From: Rhipicephalus microplus
Lineage: Eukaryota; Arthropoda; Arachnida; Ixodida; Ixodidae
Direction of reading: 5' to 3'
Length of the DNA stretch: 64,000 bases
Assembly (NCBI RefSeq): GCF_043290135.1
Contig: NC_134709.1
Span: 68,601,956 to 68,665,955, forward strand
Position 1 is the stretch's first letter. Each line of letters begins with the position of its first letter. Positions 29,230 to 40,523 of this stretch are shown here, piece after piece. A model generated the notes under the pieces. The model made no database searches. It worked only from the letters and a program-made list of their open reading frames with translations, and was not told the origin of the DNA. The position numbers and the translations under genes are program-made.

Positions 29230-31290
29230 GAAACCTAAAGGTTCCAAGGCCAGAAAAGTGAAGGGTGCCAGGATCTTGGAAGAGCGCCAACATGATCTTA
29301 ATGCATAAAAAACGAGACATCAAGGACTTGAAGAACTACAAGTCGATCAGCTTACTGTCTATTAATTCTCTACAAATTATTTAGAAATGAAATAGCTATC
29401 ATAAATAGGTTAACATTAGAGTTCAATGAATCAAAGTGCCATGGAGTTCTACAGAGAGCTGTACAAAAGCCGAAACAACCAGCATGATAATGTAAGAAGC
29501 AATATATAACAGCCCAGTGGAATCCGACATCCTATAAGTAACGACAAGGGAAGTACTGAAAGCCCTAGAAGGAATGCAAAGAGGCACAGCCGCTGGTGAG
29601 TATAAGACAACAATGGGCCTGCTGAAAGATGGTGGACAAATTGTATTAGAAAAACTGGCCATCTTATGAACAAATTGTCTCTTGACGGAAAGAGTGCCAG
29701 AATCTTTAAACAATGCCAACATCATCTCAGTGCATTAGAAAGGAGATGTCAAGGACTTGAAAAATTACAAGCCAGTCAGCTTACTGTGCATTAATTTTCT
29801 ACTAACTATTTACAAACATAATAACTAATAGAAATAACTTAGCATTAGAGTTCAATGAACCAAAGGACCAAGCAGGATTCAGTACAGGCTACTCCACAAT
29901 AGACCATATTCATACTATCAATCACCTGACAAAGAAATGTGCGGAATACAAGCAACCCCAATCTATTAACATAGCTTTCATATGGATTATGAGAAGGCGT
30001 TTGACTCTGTCGAGACATCAGCAGTGATGCAGGCACCATGGAATGTGGGCATCGACGAACTCTACATAAATATACTGGAATAAATTTACAGCAGATACAC
30101 AGCCAGCATAGTTTTTCCATAAAGAAAGCGACAAAGTCCCAACAAAGAATCGTGTAAGGCAGGGAGACACGAGCTCTCCAATGCTATTCACCGCTTGTTT
30201 ACAGGAGGTTTTCAGAGTCCTAGATTGGGAAGAATTAAGGATAATAGTTAATGGATAGTATCTTAGTAACCTGCGATTCACTGATGACATTTCCTTGTAG
30301 AGTAACTCAGGGGACAAATTACAGCTCATGATTACTGAACTGGACCCAGAAAGCAGAAAAGTAGGTCGTAAAATTGACATGCACAAAATTGAAGTAATGT
30401 CCAACAGTCTCGGCAGAAAACAGCAGTTCGCCGTAGGTGGAGAAACGCTGGAAGTTGTAAAGGAATATGTCTACTTAGGACAGGTAACCGCAGAGCCGAA
30501 CCACGAGAGTGAATTAACTAGAAGAATAAAGATGGCGTGGATCACATTCTGCGAGCATTCTCAAATCACGAATGGTTATCTGCGGCTAACCCTCAAGAGG
30601 AAGGTATATAACAGCTACATCTTGCCAGTACTTGCCTACGGAGCAGAAACTTGGAGGATTAAGAAGAGGGTTCAGCTTAAATTGAGGTAAACACAGCTAG
30701 CGATGGAAAGCAAAATGATAGGCGTAACAAAAAGAGAGCAGATTGAGTCGGGGAACAAACCGGAGTTAAAGAGAAAGAGAGAGATATGGTAAGAAGAAAG
30801 GCAGGGAGGTTAACCGGAAAGCAAGTATCTGGTTGGCTACCCTACACTGGGGAAAAGAGAATGAAAGACAGAAAAGTAAGAAAAATAGAATGAGAGAGAG
30901 AGAACGGGATGGAAGCGAAAACACACACACACACTAGAATGTTAGAATGGTTAAAGACTGATGTCAGAGACAGTCCCTGTCAGCAGTGTTTGCACACCTC
31001 AACGACCAGCCGCATTCCGAAAGATTAATTGAGGAATGCCGAAAATATCGAAAAAGCGACGAAGGCCCTTCTGAAGTTTCTGCGATCAACCCGCCTCGTC
31101 GAAACTAAGGTTAAGTATATCATAGTTGAAATCAAGAAAAAGAAATGGACATGGGCCGTGCGCATGGCACGTAGGCAGGATAACCGCTGGTCATTAAAAT
31201 TGACTGGATTGCCAGAGAAGGCGAGCGCAGAAAGGGGAGACAGAAGGTTAGGTCGGCCGATGAGAATAAAAAAATGGCAGCATATGCACG
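29230..31290 (+). mobile_element. RTE-type LINE, degenerate, with internal duplication and an inserted LINE fragment
   Basis: Plus-strand pieces in several frames give RTE reverse transcriptase motifs: DIKDLKNYKSISLLS, QAGFSTGYSTIDHIHTINHL, MDYEKAFDSVE, RVRQGDTSSPMLFTACL and a YLSNLRFTDDISL catalytic region where the usual ADD is TDD. Then come VVKEYVYLGQV, LTLKRKVYNSYILPVLAYGAETW and, after 31105, VEIKKKKWTWAVRMARRQDNRWSLKLTG. The part around 29268-29430 is repeated at 29690-29860. A separate 335-base insert lies at 30771-31105. Numerous stops make it inactive. It is the same family as the copy at 590-1420. Confidence 0.85.
30771..31105 (-). mobile_element. I-type LINE 3' fragment with inverted 5' segment, inserted in the RTE element
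   Basis: Bases 30780-30870 match, in minus orientation, the 3' UTR of the I-type LINE at 36.93-37.14 kb (GGCAGGGAGGTTAACCGG and GGCTACCCTACACTGGGG against GCAAGGAGGATAACCAGCC and GCTACCCTGCGCATGGG). Bases 31020-31105 encode, on the plus strand, KATKALLKFLRSTRL, the C-terminus that the 37.1 kb copy encodes as KATKALLKFLRDTDL. So the two halves are in opposite orientation. An (AC)n run (30921-30934) lies between them. Confidence 0.65.
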
Positions 31291-31970
31291 GAGTGAATGA
31301 TGCAGAGTGGGGCAAAGCATTCGTCCGTCCATGCGTCCGTCTGTGTGACCGTTCGTGAGTCCATCCGCCCGTCCGTGCGTCCGTCCCTGCGTTGGTCCAT
31401 GCATCCGTTCATGCGTCCATCCATGCATCTGTCTGTGTGTCTGTTCGTCCATCTATTCAACACTCCAAGTACCACCATCTCGCATCTTTTCGTCATATAT
31501 TCCTCATATAGAAGCACCGCCATCCAGCGGACATTCCAGGGACTAAACGAGAGGTGGCACACGCACACTTTCTTACAACTTGCGCTTCGGGTCTACTTCC
31601 CACCTTTAACCACCTCGAGTTCATGGTATATACTAGTTCACTGTATTCATGGCACTGCGACCCAACGCTTGCTAAACCTTTGTAAAACCAAGGAGTTTAC
31701 GCCCAGCGAGTATAACGTAGCAACCCTTTCTTGTCAGATAGTGCTCAATGTACATGCCAATGGCTGCTAATGGAAAATGAGAGACAGGAGCATTCGGCTT
31801 TTAGTTAACGCGCACGCCGCGAAGTTTTTATTGTTCAACAACAAAGCACAGGAGAAATCTCCCACCGGCACCACCTTGCAGGTCAAAATGTAACACTGGT
31901 TACACACTACGACTACGAGGGACGAACGGGTGCCGCTTTAAGGAGCTTCGCCCTTAAAAGTTCGCAGTTG
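31290..31970 (-). repeat. Interspersed repeat with GCGAAGCTCC terminus, copy 2 (longer, reverse orientation)
   Basis: Reverse complement of the 22.7 kb repeat: it starts on the plus strand with GATGCAGAGTGGGGCAAAGC and a GTCCGTCCATGCGTCCGTC minisatellite (31320-31450). It then runs through CACTCCAAGTACCACCATCTCGC and ends with GCTTTAAGGAGCTTCGCCCTTAAAA. Copy 2 carries about 370 bases (31560-31930) that are absent in copy 1, including a CCTTGCAGGTCAAAATGTAAC segment. No convincing ORF. Confidence 0.7.
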
Positions 31971-32774
31971 TAACGTGGCAGCAGAAAGCACAAGGCCGGA
32001 TTGATATTGATTGGCGGATCGTGGGAGAGGTCTTTGCTCTGTTCTTGTTCTTTGCCTTGCGTTGGGCGTAGTCGGGCTGACGATGATGAATACATTTAGA
32101 CAGGTGCTTTCACAGCGCAGCACCCCTCTAGTGCAACGAAACCGCATTTGAAAAGGTTATATGTCGCCTAATATACATCTATTCATTCGTTAATACAAGT
32201 ATTTCAATACTTTGAAATTTTTAATGCTTTAAATTCATAATCAAAGCAAATTTGAATACTATCAATATTCCTTCGAACATTTGAAGCATTCGATAATTCT
32301 CACAAGCCTGCTCAAGTGGGTAAACAAAATGTGCCAGAGTAGCTTTCTGCCTTTTACTATCCACACAAGCATTTTGTGCTTGCAGAAAACACTTGTGTGT
32401 TTTTGTTGTGCATTTTTTATTGGCCTGCCTGGGCCTAATGAAACAGCATCTGTCTAAAAATAAAAACTACCTATTAACGCATTGGGCACAAAAACATACG
32501 TCATAAGACAAAGATGCATAAGCCCTTTTTTTTCTTTGCCTGTTGTGTTTTATAGCTGGTTTTTCATCTTGAACTGTGTACCAAATGGTCCAGCTTTGTT
32601 CATTGACGCAACACCTGGGCGAATTCGGCTGTGTGGTCCAGTGGTAATGGTGCTCGATCGCTGGCCCAAAGGTTGTGTGATATTGCTGTTGCTAATGATT
32701 GCGGACGCTTTGAAGTTGATTGTGGATGATAGTGATAGAAGTGGCCGCATCTTCAATGGCAGTGAAAATGCTTG

Positions 32775-32905
32775 GGGCCGGTGTACTTAGATTAGAGTGC
32801 AGGTTAAAGAATCCCTAGCAATCGAACTTTCTGGAGCCCTTCACTACGGTGTCTCTCATAAACATACCATGGTTTTGTGATCTTAACAGTTATGATTTAA
32901 TTAAT
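32775..32905 (+). mobile_element. Decayed SINE fragment
   Basis: Matches to the SINE body: GCAGGTTAAAGAATCCCTAGC, CTTTCTGGAGCCCTTCACTACGG, TGTCTCTCATAAACATACCATGG. Plus orientation, head missing. The surrounding 31971-32774 and 32906-34480 have no supported gene. A GT-rich stretch is at 33218-33310. Confidence 0.6.
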
Positions 32906-34539
32906 TATTTAAGAAAGTACTACCAGGTTGAATGGCAGCAAACGTTGGATAAGGGTAGGTGGCACATTCAACACGCAATTCGCAGGAAATACAAAAGCGT
33001 AAAAGAAATGTTGAGTGCATTATAGTGTGGGAAGGTATTAAGCGTGTGTATAGGAGGACAAAAACGGAATGATTCACAAAGCTAAATATAGCAATGTAGC
33101 ATAAAGCAACATGAAATGCAGCCCACAATCCGAACAGAAGTATGGCCGTACGGAACCAGACACAAAAAGTACACCATCTCCTACTAAAGGGAATCATGTG
33201 GGAATGCGAAGCAGCACTGGTGTTTGTTTGTTCACTTGTGTTTCCATCTGTATGTTTCTGTGTGTGTTTCATTCGTGTGTGGAGTTGTGTATATGTTGTG
33301 TACCGCTTGTGTTACCCCGTTCCCCCTCTCCCTCTTGTCTGTATAGCCGTGTGTGTGCTGCTGCAAAGTGACCACCAAGCGCTGCTAGGGAAACGCAATG
33401 CAGCGAACGCGTGTAGCATTATATACAAGCACAGAGCTGTGGCGGAGAAATAAACGGGAGAGGAGAAACAAACCTGAGGCAGCGCTCTGCCACCTCCTCC
33501 ACCCCACCTCCTTGCGCTTGAGTTAGGAAATGGCAAGAGTTGGCGCATGTGCAGTAAGGATGGTCGCGCTGCACACCGCATTCAACTCCACCATAAGATG
33601 CTTTGCATCTAAAAAATTATACATAGACAGTGTACAATAGGTGCAGGATGTTCACAAAGAAATGCAAAAGGTGTACTGCCACCAGATGTCAACTCCAATG
33701 CAAATAACGTTGGCTATTGTACATAACGACTCCCAAGTGCGTTTCATTTGCAAAAGCGGCAAAACTTAACATCATGCAAACACTTTGAGTAAGACAGGTA
33801 AAAGAACGAAGTGCTCTATAAAATAAATGAAAGTGTCCAGATAGGTGAAGCTGCTAATGCATGAATAATCGATTTCAGATCGACACTCTTAAGAGCCTCT
33901 GGTGGTACATTATTTCGTTTGTTATATGTGTGGTAAAAGAATAAGAACCTGGGTATGTTAGTACAGCAGAGGTGGTCAGTAATTCTTTTAGTGTGGAAGG
34001 AATGCACTTTGCAGAGAAAAAGTAGTTCAATGTTATTGTTTCTTGTATTCAAAATTTGTGATTGTATACCAGATAGAATCACTTCATTCTTTTGTGAAAA
34101 AAAAAGCTCCATTCTAAAATTTCCAATTTAGCACTTGCCAGAAGAACTGATGGAGATGTGTCGATTCGGTAGGCAATATATGTGAACCATGTAGTTTTTC
34201 GGTGTGGGTGGTTCAAGTTTATGCTAGCCAGTGTGTGTGCAGGTCTCAGACAGCCGACACATATTCTATCATTCGTACTATGTACTTTTCATGTGCGAAT
34301 AGCCTAGTCTCACAGGTTGTCTTAGCTAGTGCCCATCTTAAAGGTGTACTGACATGATTTGAATATAGTGCAAAAGGGCCTTTTTTTTTGCTTCTTCGGT
34401 ATGCAGTGTCAACACTCTCTAGATGTCCCCACGTGTTTTACACGTGGAGACAAGAACAACGCTCGCTGCAAGTTTTATACGTGTTGTCTGACTGCAATTC
34501 AGATTGTATGACCAAGTCAGATTAGCTTAATTCGCTTTA

Positions 34540-35450
34540 ATACATACGGAATGACTTTATGTGGCCATGCTCAAACATCCAATAGGCAAGACAATCTCAC
34601 TCCAAAGCTGACATGGCGTAATAAGAGCGTTTGGTTTAGATGAATGACCGGCCAGAACACGGAAATCATGTCACGCGTGTTACGTATGCCATGACCCAAT
34701 TATGATGTTCTAACGGTCGTTTTATGAACTTCATGTGCAGAAAAATTTACAGGGTATGATAACAGCTGAAGATGAAAAAAAAAAGGCTGGTCATAACACC
34801 AAAATGATGCCATGCATGTCATGTACACCATGATATATATGACCCAGTCATGAAGCTCTAAGGGTGATTTAGATTAATTTTTAATGCTTAATACGAATTG
34901 GATTAATGTGATCATGTTTGGCGTCGAACTGGCTAGACGATAAAAATTCACTCGAAGTTTCTTGCTCGTGACTACCATAATGCAGAATAGCCTAATACTG
35001 CTTAATCTCTATTGTCTTATTGTGGCCATACTGAGTCATCCAACTGGCTAGGCAATCTCAACCTACACTAAGTAGATTTCTTTGGGGCTAGCCTAATTAA
35101 GATTAGCTTAATTCAGTTTAATAATGGCTTCATGTGGCCATGCTCAAGCATCCAACAGGCAAGACAATCTCACCCTAAATTCGCTTGCTCTTGATTAGCT
35201 TAATGCGAGTTAGCTTAACTCATGTTAACTTATTGTGGTCACACTGAGTCATTGAACTGATTGGATAATCTCAACTTCCTGAATATAAATTTCTTCGGAA
35301 TCAGCTCAATCTGCTTTAATCCTGGCTGACTTAACCTGGCCATGCTCAGGCATCCTAGAGCTTAGACAATCTCCACTCCAAATTGAGTTGGTCGTAACTA
35401 TCTTAATGCAGATTAGCTTATTGCGGCTTAATCCTCATTTCCTTGTTAAA
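34540..35450. repeat. Decayed tandem array of about 100-110 base monomers
   Basis: Recurring TGTGGCCATGCTCAAGCATCC and AGGCAAGACAATCTCACYC words occur at about 34560, 35130 and 35335. They alternate with a second subtype (TGTGGYCATACTGAGTCATC, AACTGGCTAGGCAATCTCAAC) at about 35020 and 35230. AGATTAGCTTAATKC-type linkers separate them. Spacing of successive units in the right half is about 100-111 bases. The stretch 34650-34880 holds a different duplicated motif (TGCCATGACCCA, ACCATGATATATATGACCCAGTCATGA). Non-coding, satellite-like. Confidence 0.7.
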
Positions 35451-35479
35451 TGATACTTTAAATCCTACTGCCGTTGAGT

Positions 35480-36925
35480 AAAATGCAGGCACGTCAGGTG
35501 TTTGCGGTGCAGAATTAAGCCGTGCATCTGGTAGCATATCTTGGTGCCTAAGAAATAGGAGGCAAGATCCCGCGTGGGACACTGATCACCGTGGAACAAC
35601 CGAAGTAAGAATCACAGGGCAAGCAGAAGACAGCGAACAGACACTGATGGGAATGAGAATCCACCGCAGTTTCTCGGTTGCCCAAGTGCTGCTCGGCAAA
35701 CCAGCTCTGTTCCACCTGACCAGAAAAAGTGAGCCAATGAGGGATTGCAATGACCTAGTGATTCGTAATGGGGACTGTACGACATGAGATATCTACCATG
35801 CACGGCCACAAAACACAGTCTCTGCTAAATACCTTCTTTCGAGCATCAGTAAATCATACTCTTGTGCTTCCCAGACGTGTCGATTTACAAATTCGACCAC
35901 TGAAACTCGCAAGGAAGCTGATATGCCGTAGCAAGTATAATCAAGCCCCAGAATGCGAACGGAGTCACTTTTTTGAAGACCAAAAAAAGGGACTTAGGCA
36001 GGCGTCTGGGGAACCAGTGGATAAATATCGACATTTTGAAAAAATTAGCGTGGCACCTGAAATCGTGCCATACTCGGCAAAAAGCTACGGGATAAACTAT
36101 CCTCGTTCTTCAAATAACCGTGATGTCATCAGCAAGTGCTGTCACCGTCACAGCACCACTACCTGGAAGAAGAAGGCCTCGAACATATGGATCAGCGATA
36201 AGCGAGCGAAGGAATGGTTCGAGGCTGAGTACAAAAAGTGCAGGGAATAAAGGTCAACCCTGGCGAACACCACGAGTAACAGGAAATGGCGCACTCTCTA
36301 AACCATCAAGAAACAACGTGCTGCGTATATTTCGGTATGCATTTCTGAGCAGCTCAATGAAGTTTTGGGAGAAGCCAAATGCTGCCATTACGCTAAATAT
36401 AAAGCTATGTGCGAGCTATGTTCGAGACCTTTTCTTGGTCAAGTGAAACCAAAAGTCCCCGAGCTAAGCTTACTAACATGTACTTTATTATATCACGCGT
36501 AACAAAGAAGAGACTGGATTTCTCTTCCATGAATAGAGCACGCCTGATGATGTCAACCTGTTAAGGAATGCATCAGGCTTCTTAAACGCCGAGTGATAAC
36601 TGCTGCGAAAGTTTTAAATAAACTTTGAGGAGCGTTATTGGTCTCCACTCCTCTGGGCGAACCGACGACGGGTTATGGTTAGGTAATAAAACCATTTGAC
36701 CATTGCGAAATCTATCAGAGAAATCAAAGTTCTCAAAAAAGCGCACCTAGTCCATATCCGGCAAATTACAGAGTGAAAAGAGCCCCAATGTCGTCCCAAA
36801 ACGTTAAATAAAACTCAACAGGCAACCCGTCCGGCCCGGGGGCCGAGCCACGCTTCATGGAAGACCATGCCTCTTTCACTTCGTCAGCTGACGGGCTTGA
36901 GCAAGGTTGTTCAGCTACTTCTGAT
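35480..36925 (-). mobile_element. Tx1/L1-like LINE, reverse transcriptase to C-terminus (3' part of a split element)
   Basis: Minus-strand pieces in shifting frames: RGSAPGPDGLPVEFY (about 36830), VRPEEWRPITLL (about 36650), IELLRNAYRNIRSTLFLDG then TRGVRQG (about 36260-36350), LADDITVI with the catalytic ADD (about 36115), and the C-terminal NCGGFSFPSVSVRCLLLAL (about 35620). These are in the order of Tx1/L1-clade reverse transcriptases. Many stops. Together with the endonuclease at 45.1-46.06 kb it makes one element split by two insertions. Confidence 0.75.
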
Positions 36926-36928
36926 GAA

Positions 36929-36950
36929 ATTTGAAGGAAGGAAGGAAGGA
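36929..36950. repeat. (GGAA)n tail of the I-type LINE
   Basis: AAGGAAGGAAGGAAGGAAAA marks the 3' end of the minus-strand I-type LINE, the microsatellite-type tail common in this superfamily. Confidence 0.75.
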
Positions 36951-37141
36951 AAATAGAGGGAAAAGAAAGGCAAGGAGGATAACCAGCCTATAGGCAGCCG
37001 GTTTGCTACCCTGCGCATGGGAGAGGGATGGGGGAGATGAAAGAGAGCAGAGAGGGAAGATAGAAACAGCACATTCGGCAGCACATGCACGCACACTCAG
37101 TCATAGTCCAGTCTTGTCTTTTGTGGTGTGTGACATTGCTG

Positions 37142-39145
37142 TTACAGTCGCTTGTTCAAGTCAGTGTCGCGTAGGAATTTCAACAGAGCTTTCGTCGCCT
37201 TCTGTTGCAGTGTCTTCTCTCGGGCACTTGACAGAATAGTGTCCACAGACATTTGGCTGTTGTCGATGCGCGCAATAGCAGACACCAGTGACTGTCTCTG
37301 GATTTCATACAATGGACAGTCACACAGGATGTGGTGTAGCGTCTCTTCGCAATGACAGGCATCGCAGAGAGCGTTGTCGGCGATTCCTATGACAAAGGAG
37401 TAAGATTTTGTAAATGCCACTCCTAGCCATAAACGATGAAGTAGGGTGGCTTCTCTTCGGTCGAGTCCAGTGGGCATGCGGAAAGCCATCAAAGAGGGCA
37501 GGTGGTGTTGACGCTTCGTATCGATGCTTGGTGGGCACCATAGTGAAAACGTGATTTCACGCGCAAGTCGTCGAAGATTACTGGCAGCATCAGTCCTCGA
37601 AAGTGGTATGGCTTCTTCTCGTGTTCCTTCAAGGGCTGCCCGCGCGGCAGTATCGGCATGTTCGTTCCCTATGATGCCGCAATGACTTGGCAGCCATTGA
37701 AGCGTCACATGATGCCCTTTCTCGAGTAAAGTGTGGAGAAGGCATCGAATTTCGAAAATAAGCTGTTCGTACGGGCCGCGACGCAGTGATGAGAGCACAG
37801 ATTGTAGGGCAGCCCTTGAGTTGTTGAAAATCGACCATTGTTGCGGTGGTTCCCGATTGACCACACAAAGTGCAGCGCGCAAAGCAGCTAGTTCCGCTGC
37901 TGTAGATGCCGTGGAGTGGTCAGTCCTAAAGCTGATGGTAACACCTCTTGCTGGGATAACTACTGCCCCTGACGAACACTGGTGGTTCGTGGAACCATCG
38001 GTGTATACATGTATGCTGTCTGAATATTTCTCGTGCAAAAGAAGAAGATACAGTTGTTTCAGCACGGGCGACGAAAACTCAGATTTCCTCCGGATCCCTG
38101 GTACACTAAGATGCACTGTGGGTCGAATAAGACACCAAGGTGGTATGGATGGTTTAGATGCATGAGTGAAGCCCGAGGGAAGTTTATCGTTGTATTTCAC
38201 GATAATTTTGGCGAACGATGCTTGGCGCCTCTCTGAAGGCAACAGTGCAAGGTGATGGCCGGGGGCACGTGCGAAGTGTCGGATGTGCGTTCTCAGGACT
38301 TCTACAACAATGTGAGTTTGTATCGGATAGTCACCAGCAATTGCAATTGTTGCTTCTGTTGACGTACATCTGGGCAGACCGAGGCACACTCTCAGCGCTT
38401 GGGCTTGTACTGCCTGTAAAACACGAACATTGGTCTTGCAGGTATTGCTAAGCACGGGCAAGCTATATCTGAGAAAACAGAGAAACAGGGCCCTGTAGAG
38501 CTCCATCATTGCGTCTACTGACATCCCCCACGTCTTTCCTGCCAGGAACTTGAACAGTTGAGAAATAGCGGTCAGGCGCTTCTTCATATAGGTCACATGC
38601 GGACTCCAACAGAGGTCCCTATCAATAATGATGCACAGAAACCGGTGGGTTTTGGCGTAAGAAATCGGTCGCCCGCAGATTGAGATGGCATAAGGGGTCA
38701 TTGCTTTGCGACTGAAAGCCACCAGCGCGCATTTTTCTGGTAATATGCTGAGACCTTGTTTGAACAAGTAGTTGGCAATCATAGTTGCTGCTTTTTGAAG
38801 CCGGGGACGTATCTGAGGACGTGTGACTGCCGATGTCCAGACACAGATGTCGTCTGCGTATATTGAGATTTTAATGGTGCTTGGCAAGTATTCAGCAAGG
38901 CCAATTAGTGCAAGATTGAATAGCGTCGGGCTAAGAACTCCGCCTTGAGGAACACCCCTGGAAGTATAGCGTCGCGTAGTTGGGCCATCTTCTGTTAACA
39001 CAAAGAATGATCTTGCAGCCAGGTAACTCGAAATCCACCGAAAGACTCGACCACCAAGGCCAACCACCGCAAGAGCACCCAAAATGGCTTCATGTAGTAC
39101 ATTATCATAAGCGCCTTTCACATCTAGAAACAAAGCTGCAGATAG
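37142..39145 (-). pseudogene. LINE ORF2 open segment: RT palm/thumb plus RNase H
   Basis: The longest open piece (about 668 codons) of the I-type LINE. It holds the RT catalytic IYADD (about residue 96), the thumb, a full RNase H domain (D in YTDGS, E in AAELAAL, D in IGNEHAD, so all key acids are present) and the C-terminal CCHC-like knuckle. It ends in a TAA stop after DTDLNKRL. It is cut from its N-terminus by TGA at 39146. Such proteins copy the LINE RNA at the target site. This copy cannot make a full ORF2. Confidence 0.9.
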
Positions 39146-40291
39146 TCACTTACGGGATCTTTCGTGCTGAACGTACGAAACTAGATCAACGACATTGTCA
39201 ATAGAAGAGCGGTCGCGTCGGAAACCAGCCATTGAATTCGGATAAATCTTGTAGTATTCAAGATATTACTCCAGGCGGCCTAGTATCATCCGTTCCATTA
39301 TCTTCCCTACGCAGCTGGCCAGTGCTATTGGGCGGTATGAGGTTAGTTAGAGTGGGGATTTGCCCTGCTTCAAGATGGGTAACAAGCGGCTTACTTCCCA
39401 GTCATCAGGAACGTTGCCATCCTGCCACGAGAAGTTGTAGAGGCTCAACAGTTCTCTCCTTGCACCTTCCCCAAGGTTGCACAAGGCTCGGTACGGAATA
39501 CCATCTGGGCCCGGAGAAGATGAACGCCTGCAGAGAGCTAGTGCCGCCTCGAGCTCCTCCATTGTAAAAAGGAGGTCCATGTGGTAGTCACGGGAACGGG
39601 GGACGTCACCTCTCACTGGAGAATCTGGACGAGTGGCTTGGTTGGCGATCTGCGCACAGAAATCTTCTGCGACATCGATGTCTTGCCTCCTTTGAAATAG
39701 CGCGAGCGCTTTGAATGGAAAGCGCTGTTCCGTAGGGTGACGCAGACCTTGCACCGTTTTCCAAATGTGTGAGAGTGGCTTGCGAGGGTCTAGTGACTGG
39801 CAAAACGTTGTCCATCGTTCCGGCGCTAATCTGTTCATGCGACGCCGAATCTTCTTTTGCATACTCCTGGCTGCCCTAAGATCGTGAATTGATTTTGTAC
39901 GCCGATACCGACGCTCCGCCCGGCGTCGCAGTGCTCGGAGTCACTCCAACTCTATATCAAAGTCGTTTCGTGTGGAAGATATCGTCACCGTGCGAGTGGC
40001 GTTTTGCATTGTGCTCTTAATTGTGTCCTCTAACCCAGATTGTAGGCCATCGCTGCAAGCATCTTCCATGTCAGATTTGAAGTTGGTCCATTGGACTGCT
40101 CGAATGGTCGTCCGTGGACCATAACTAGACAAGCCTTTGATGTTAAGGTAGATTGGAATGTGATCACTTCCTCGTGTCTCAACATCTGGAAACCACTTGA
40201 CGTATCTCGCGAGGGAGTTGGAGACAAAAGCAAGGTCGAGACAGCTGCCGTATGTCACCGTATGAAGAAGTCTACTTAACATTGTGGCTGT

Positions 40292-40523
40292 CTAGGTGGT
40301 ACCGCGATGTGATGACATTGCCGTACGAGCCATGTAAGCAAAGTGAGCTAGGAAAACTGATTGATCACGTGCCGGCGGCAGCGCAGTTGGTAAGGATCTG
40401 GCGGCCTGAGTTCCTATTGGACTCGGCGGGTTGAGAAGCGAGCTTTTTGCAAAGCGCAGAACCTCAGGGCGAGCACATGGATTACGTCTGCAACGCCAAG
40501 CAGCTGCCGTCAACGAAGACGCT
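40292..40523 (-). mobile_element. Tx1-like LINE, linker between endonuclease and RT
   Basis: A minus-strand frame open from the LTR insertion site to 40292 carries LRSSLTAAAWRCRR- and RPEVLRFAKSS-like segments. It continues, across the LTR element, the frame of 45024-45530. It is flanked on the left by the inserted I-type LINE. It is assigned to the Tx1 element by position and by this continuity. Confidence 0.5.
40519..40523 (+). repeat. Target-site duplication ACGCT (left copy)
   Basis: ACGCT immediately before the left LTR, repeated at 45019-45023 immediately after the right LTR. Five bases fits Ty3/gypsy-type integration. Confidence 0.9.

Larger units (their letters stand above)
36925..40290 (-). 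mobile_element. I-type LINE, 5'-truncated, with RT and RNase H
   Basis: One reading frame runs from 40282 to 37142 and is interrupted only by four stop codons (TGA 39941-39943, TAA 39347-39349, TAA 39266-39268, TGA 39146-39148). It has the end of an APE-type endonuclease (YGSCLDLAFVSNSL, GSDHIPIYLN), and RT motifs SSPGPDGIPY, LFLDVKGAYDNV, VPQGGVLSPTLFNLAL and the catalytic IYADD. An RNase H domain follows (IHVYTDGSTN, AAELAALRAAL, LQWLPSHCGIIGNEHAD), then a C-terminal CDACHCEETLHHILCDC knuckle. The 3' UTR runs to a GGAA-type tail (36929-36950). The LINE starts inside the endonuclease, so it is 5'-truncated. It is inserted in the Tx1-like LINE. Confidence 0.9.

Noticed and set aside
31297..31770. 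157-codon frame rich in Pro, Ser, His and Arg
   Set aside because: Translation of the GTCCGTCC minisatellite in the interspersed repeat.
34540..35450. CRISPR-like array
   Set aside because: Units are about 105 bases, diverged, and lack constant repeats with unique spacers. The host is an animal.
35768..36250. 160-codon plus-strand ORF
   Set aside because: It is antisense to the Tx1-like LINE RT and C-terminal region and has no protein-like motifs.
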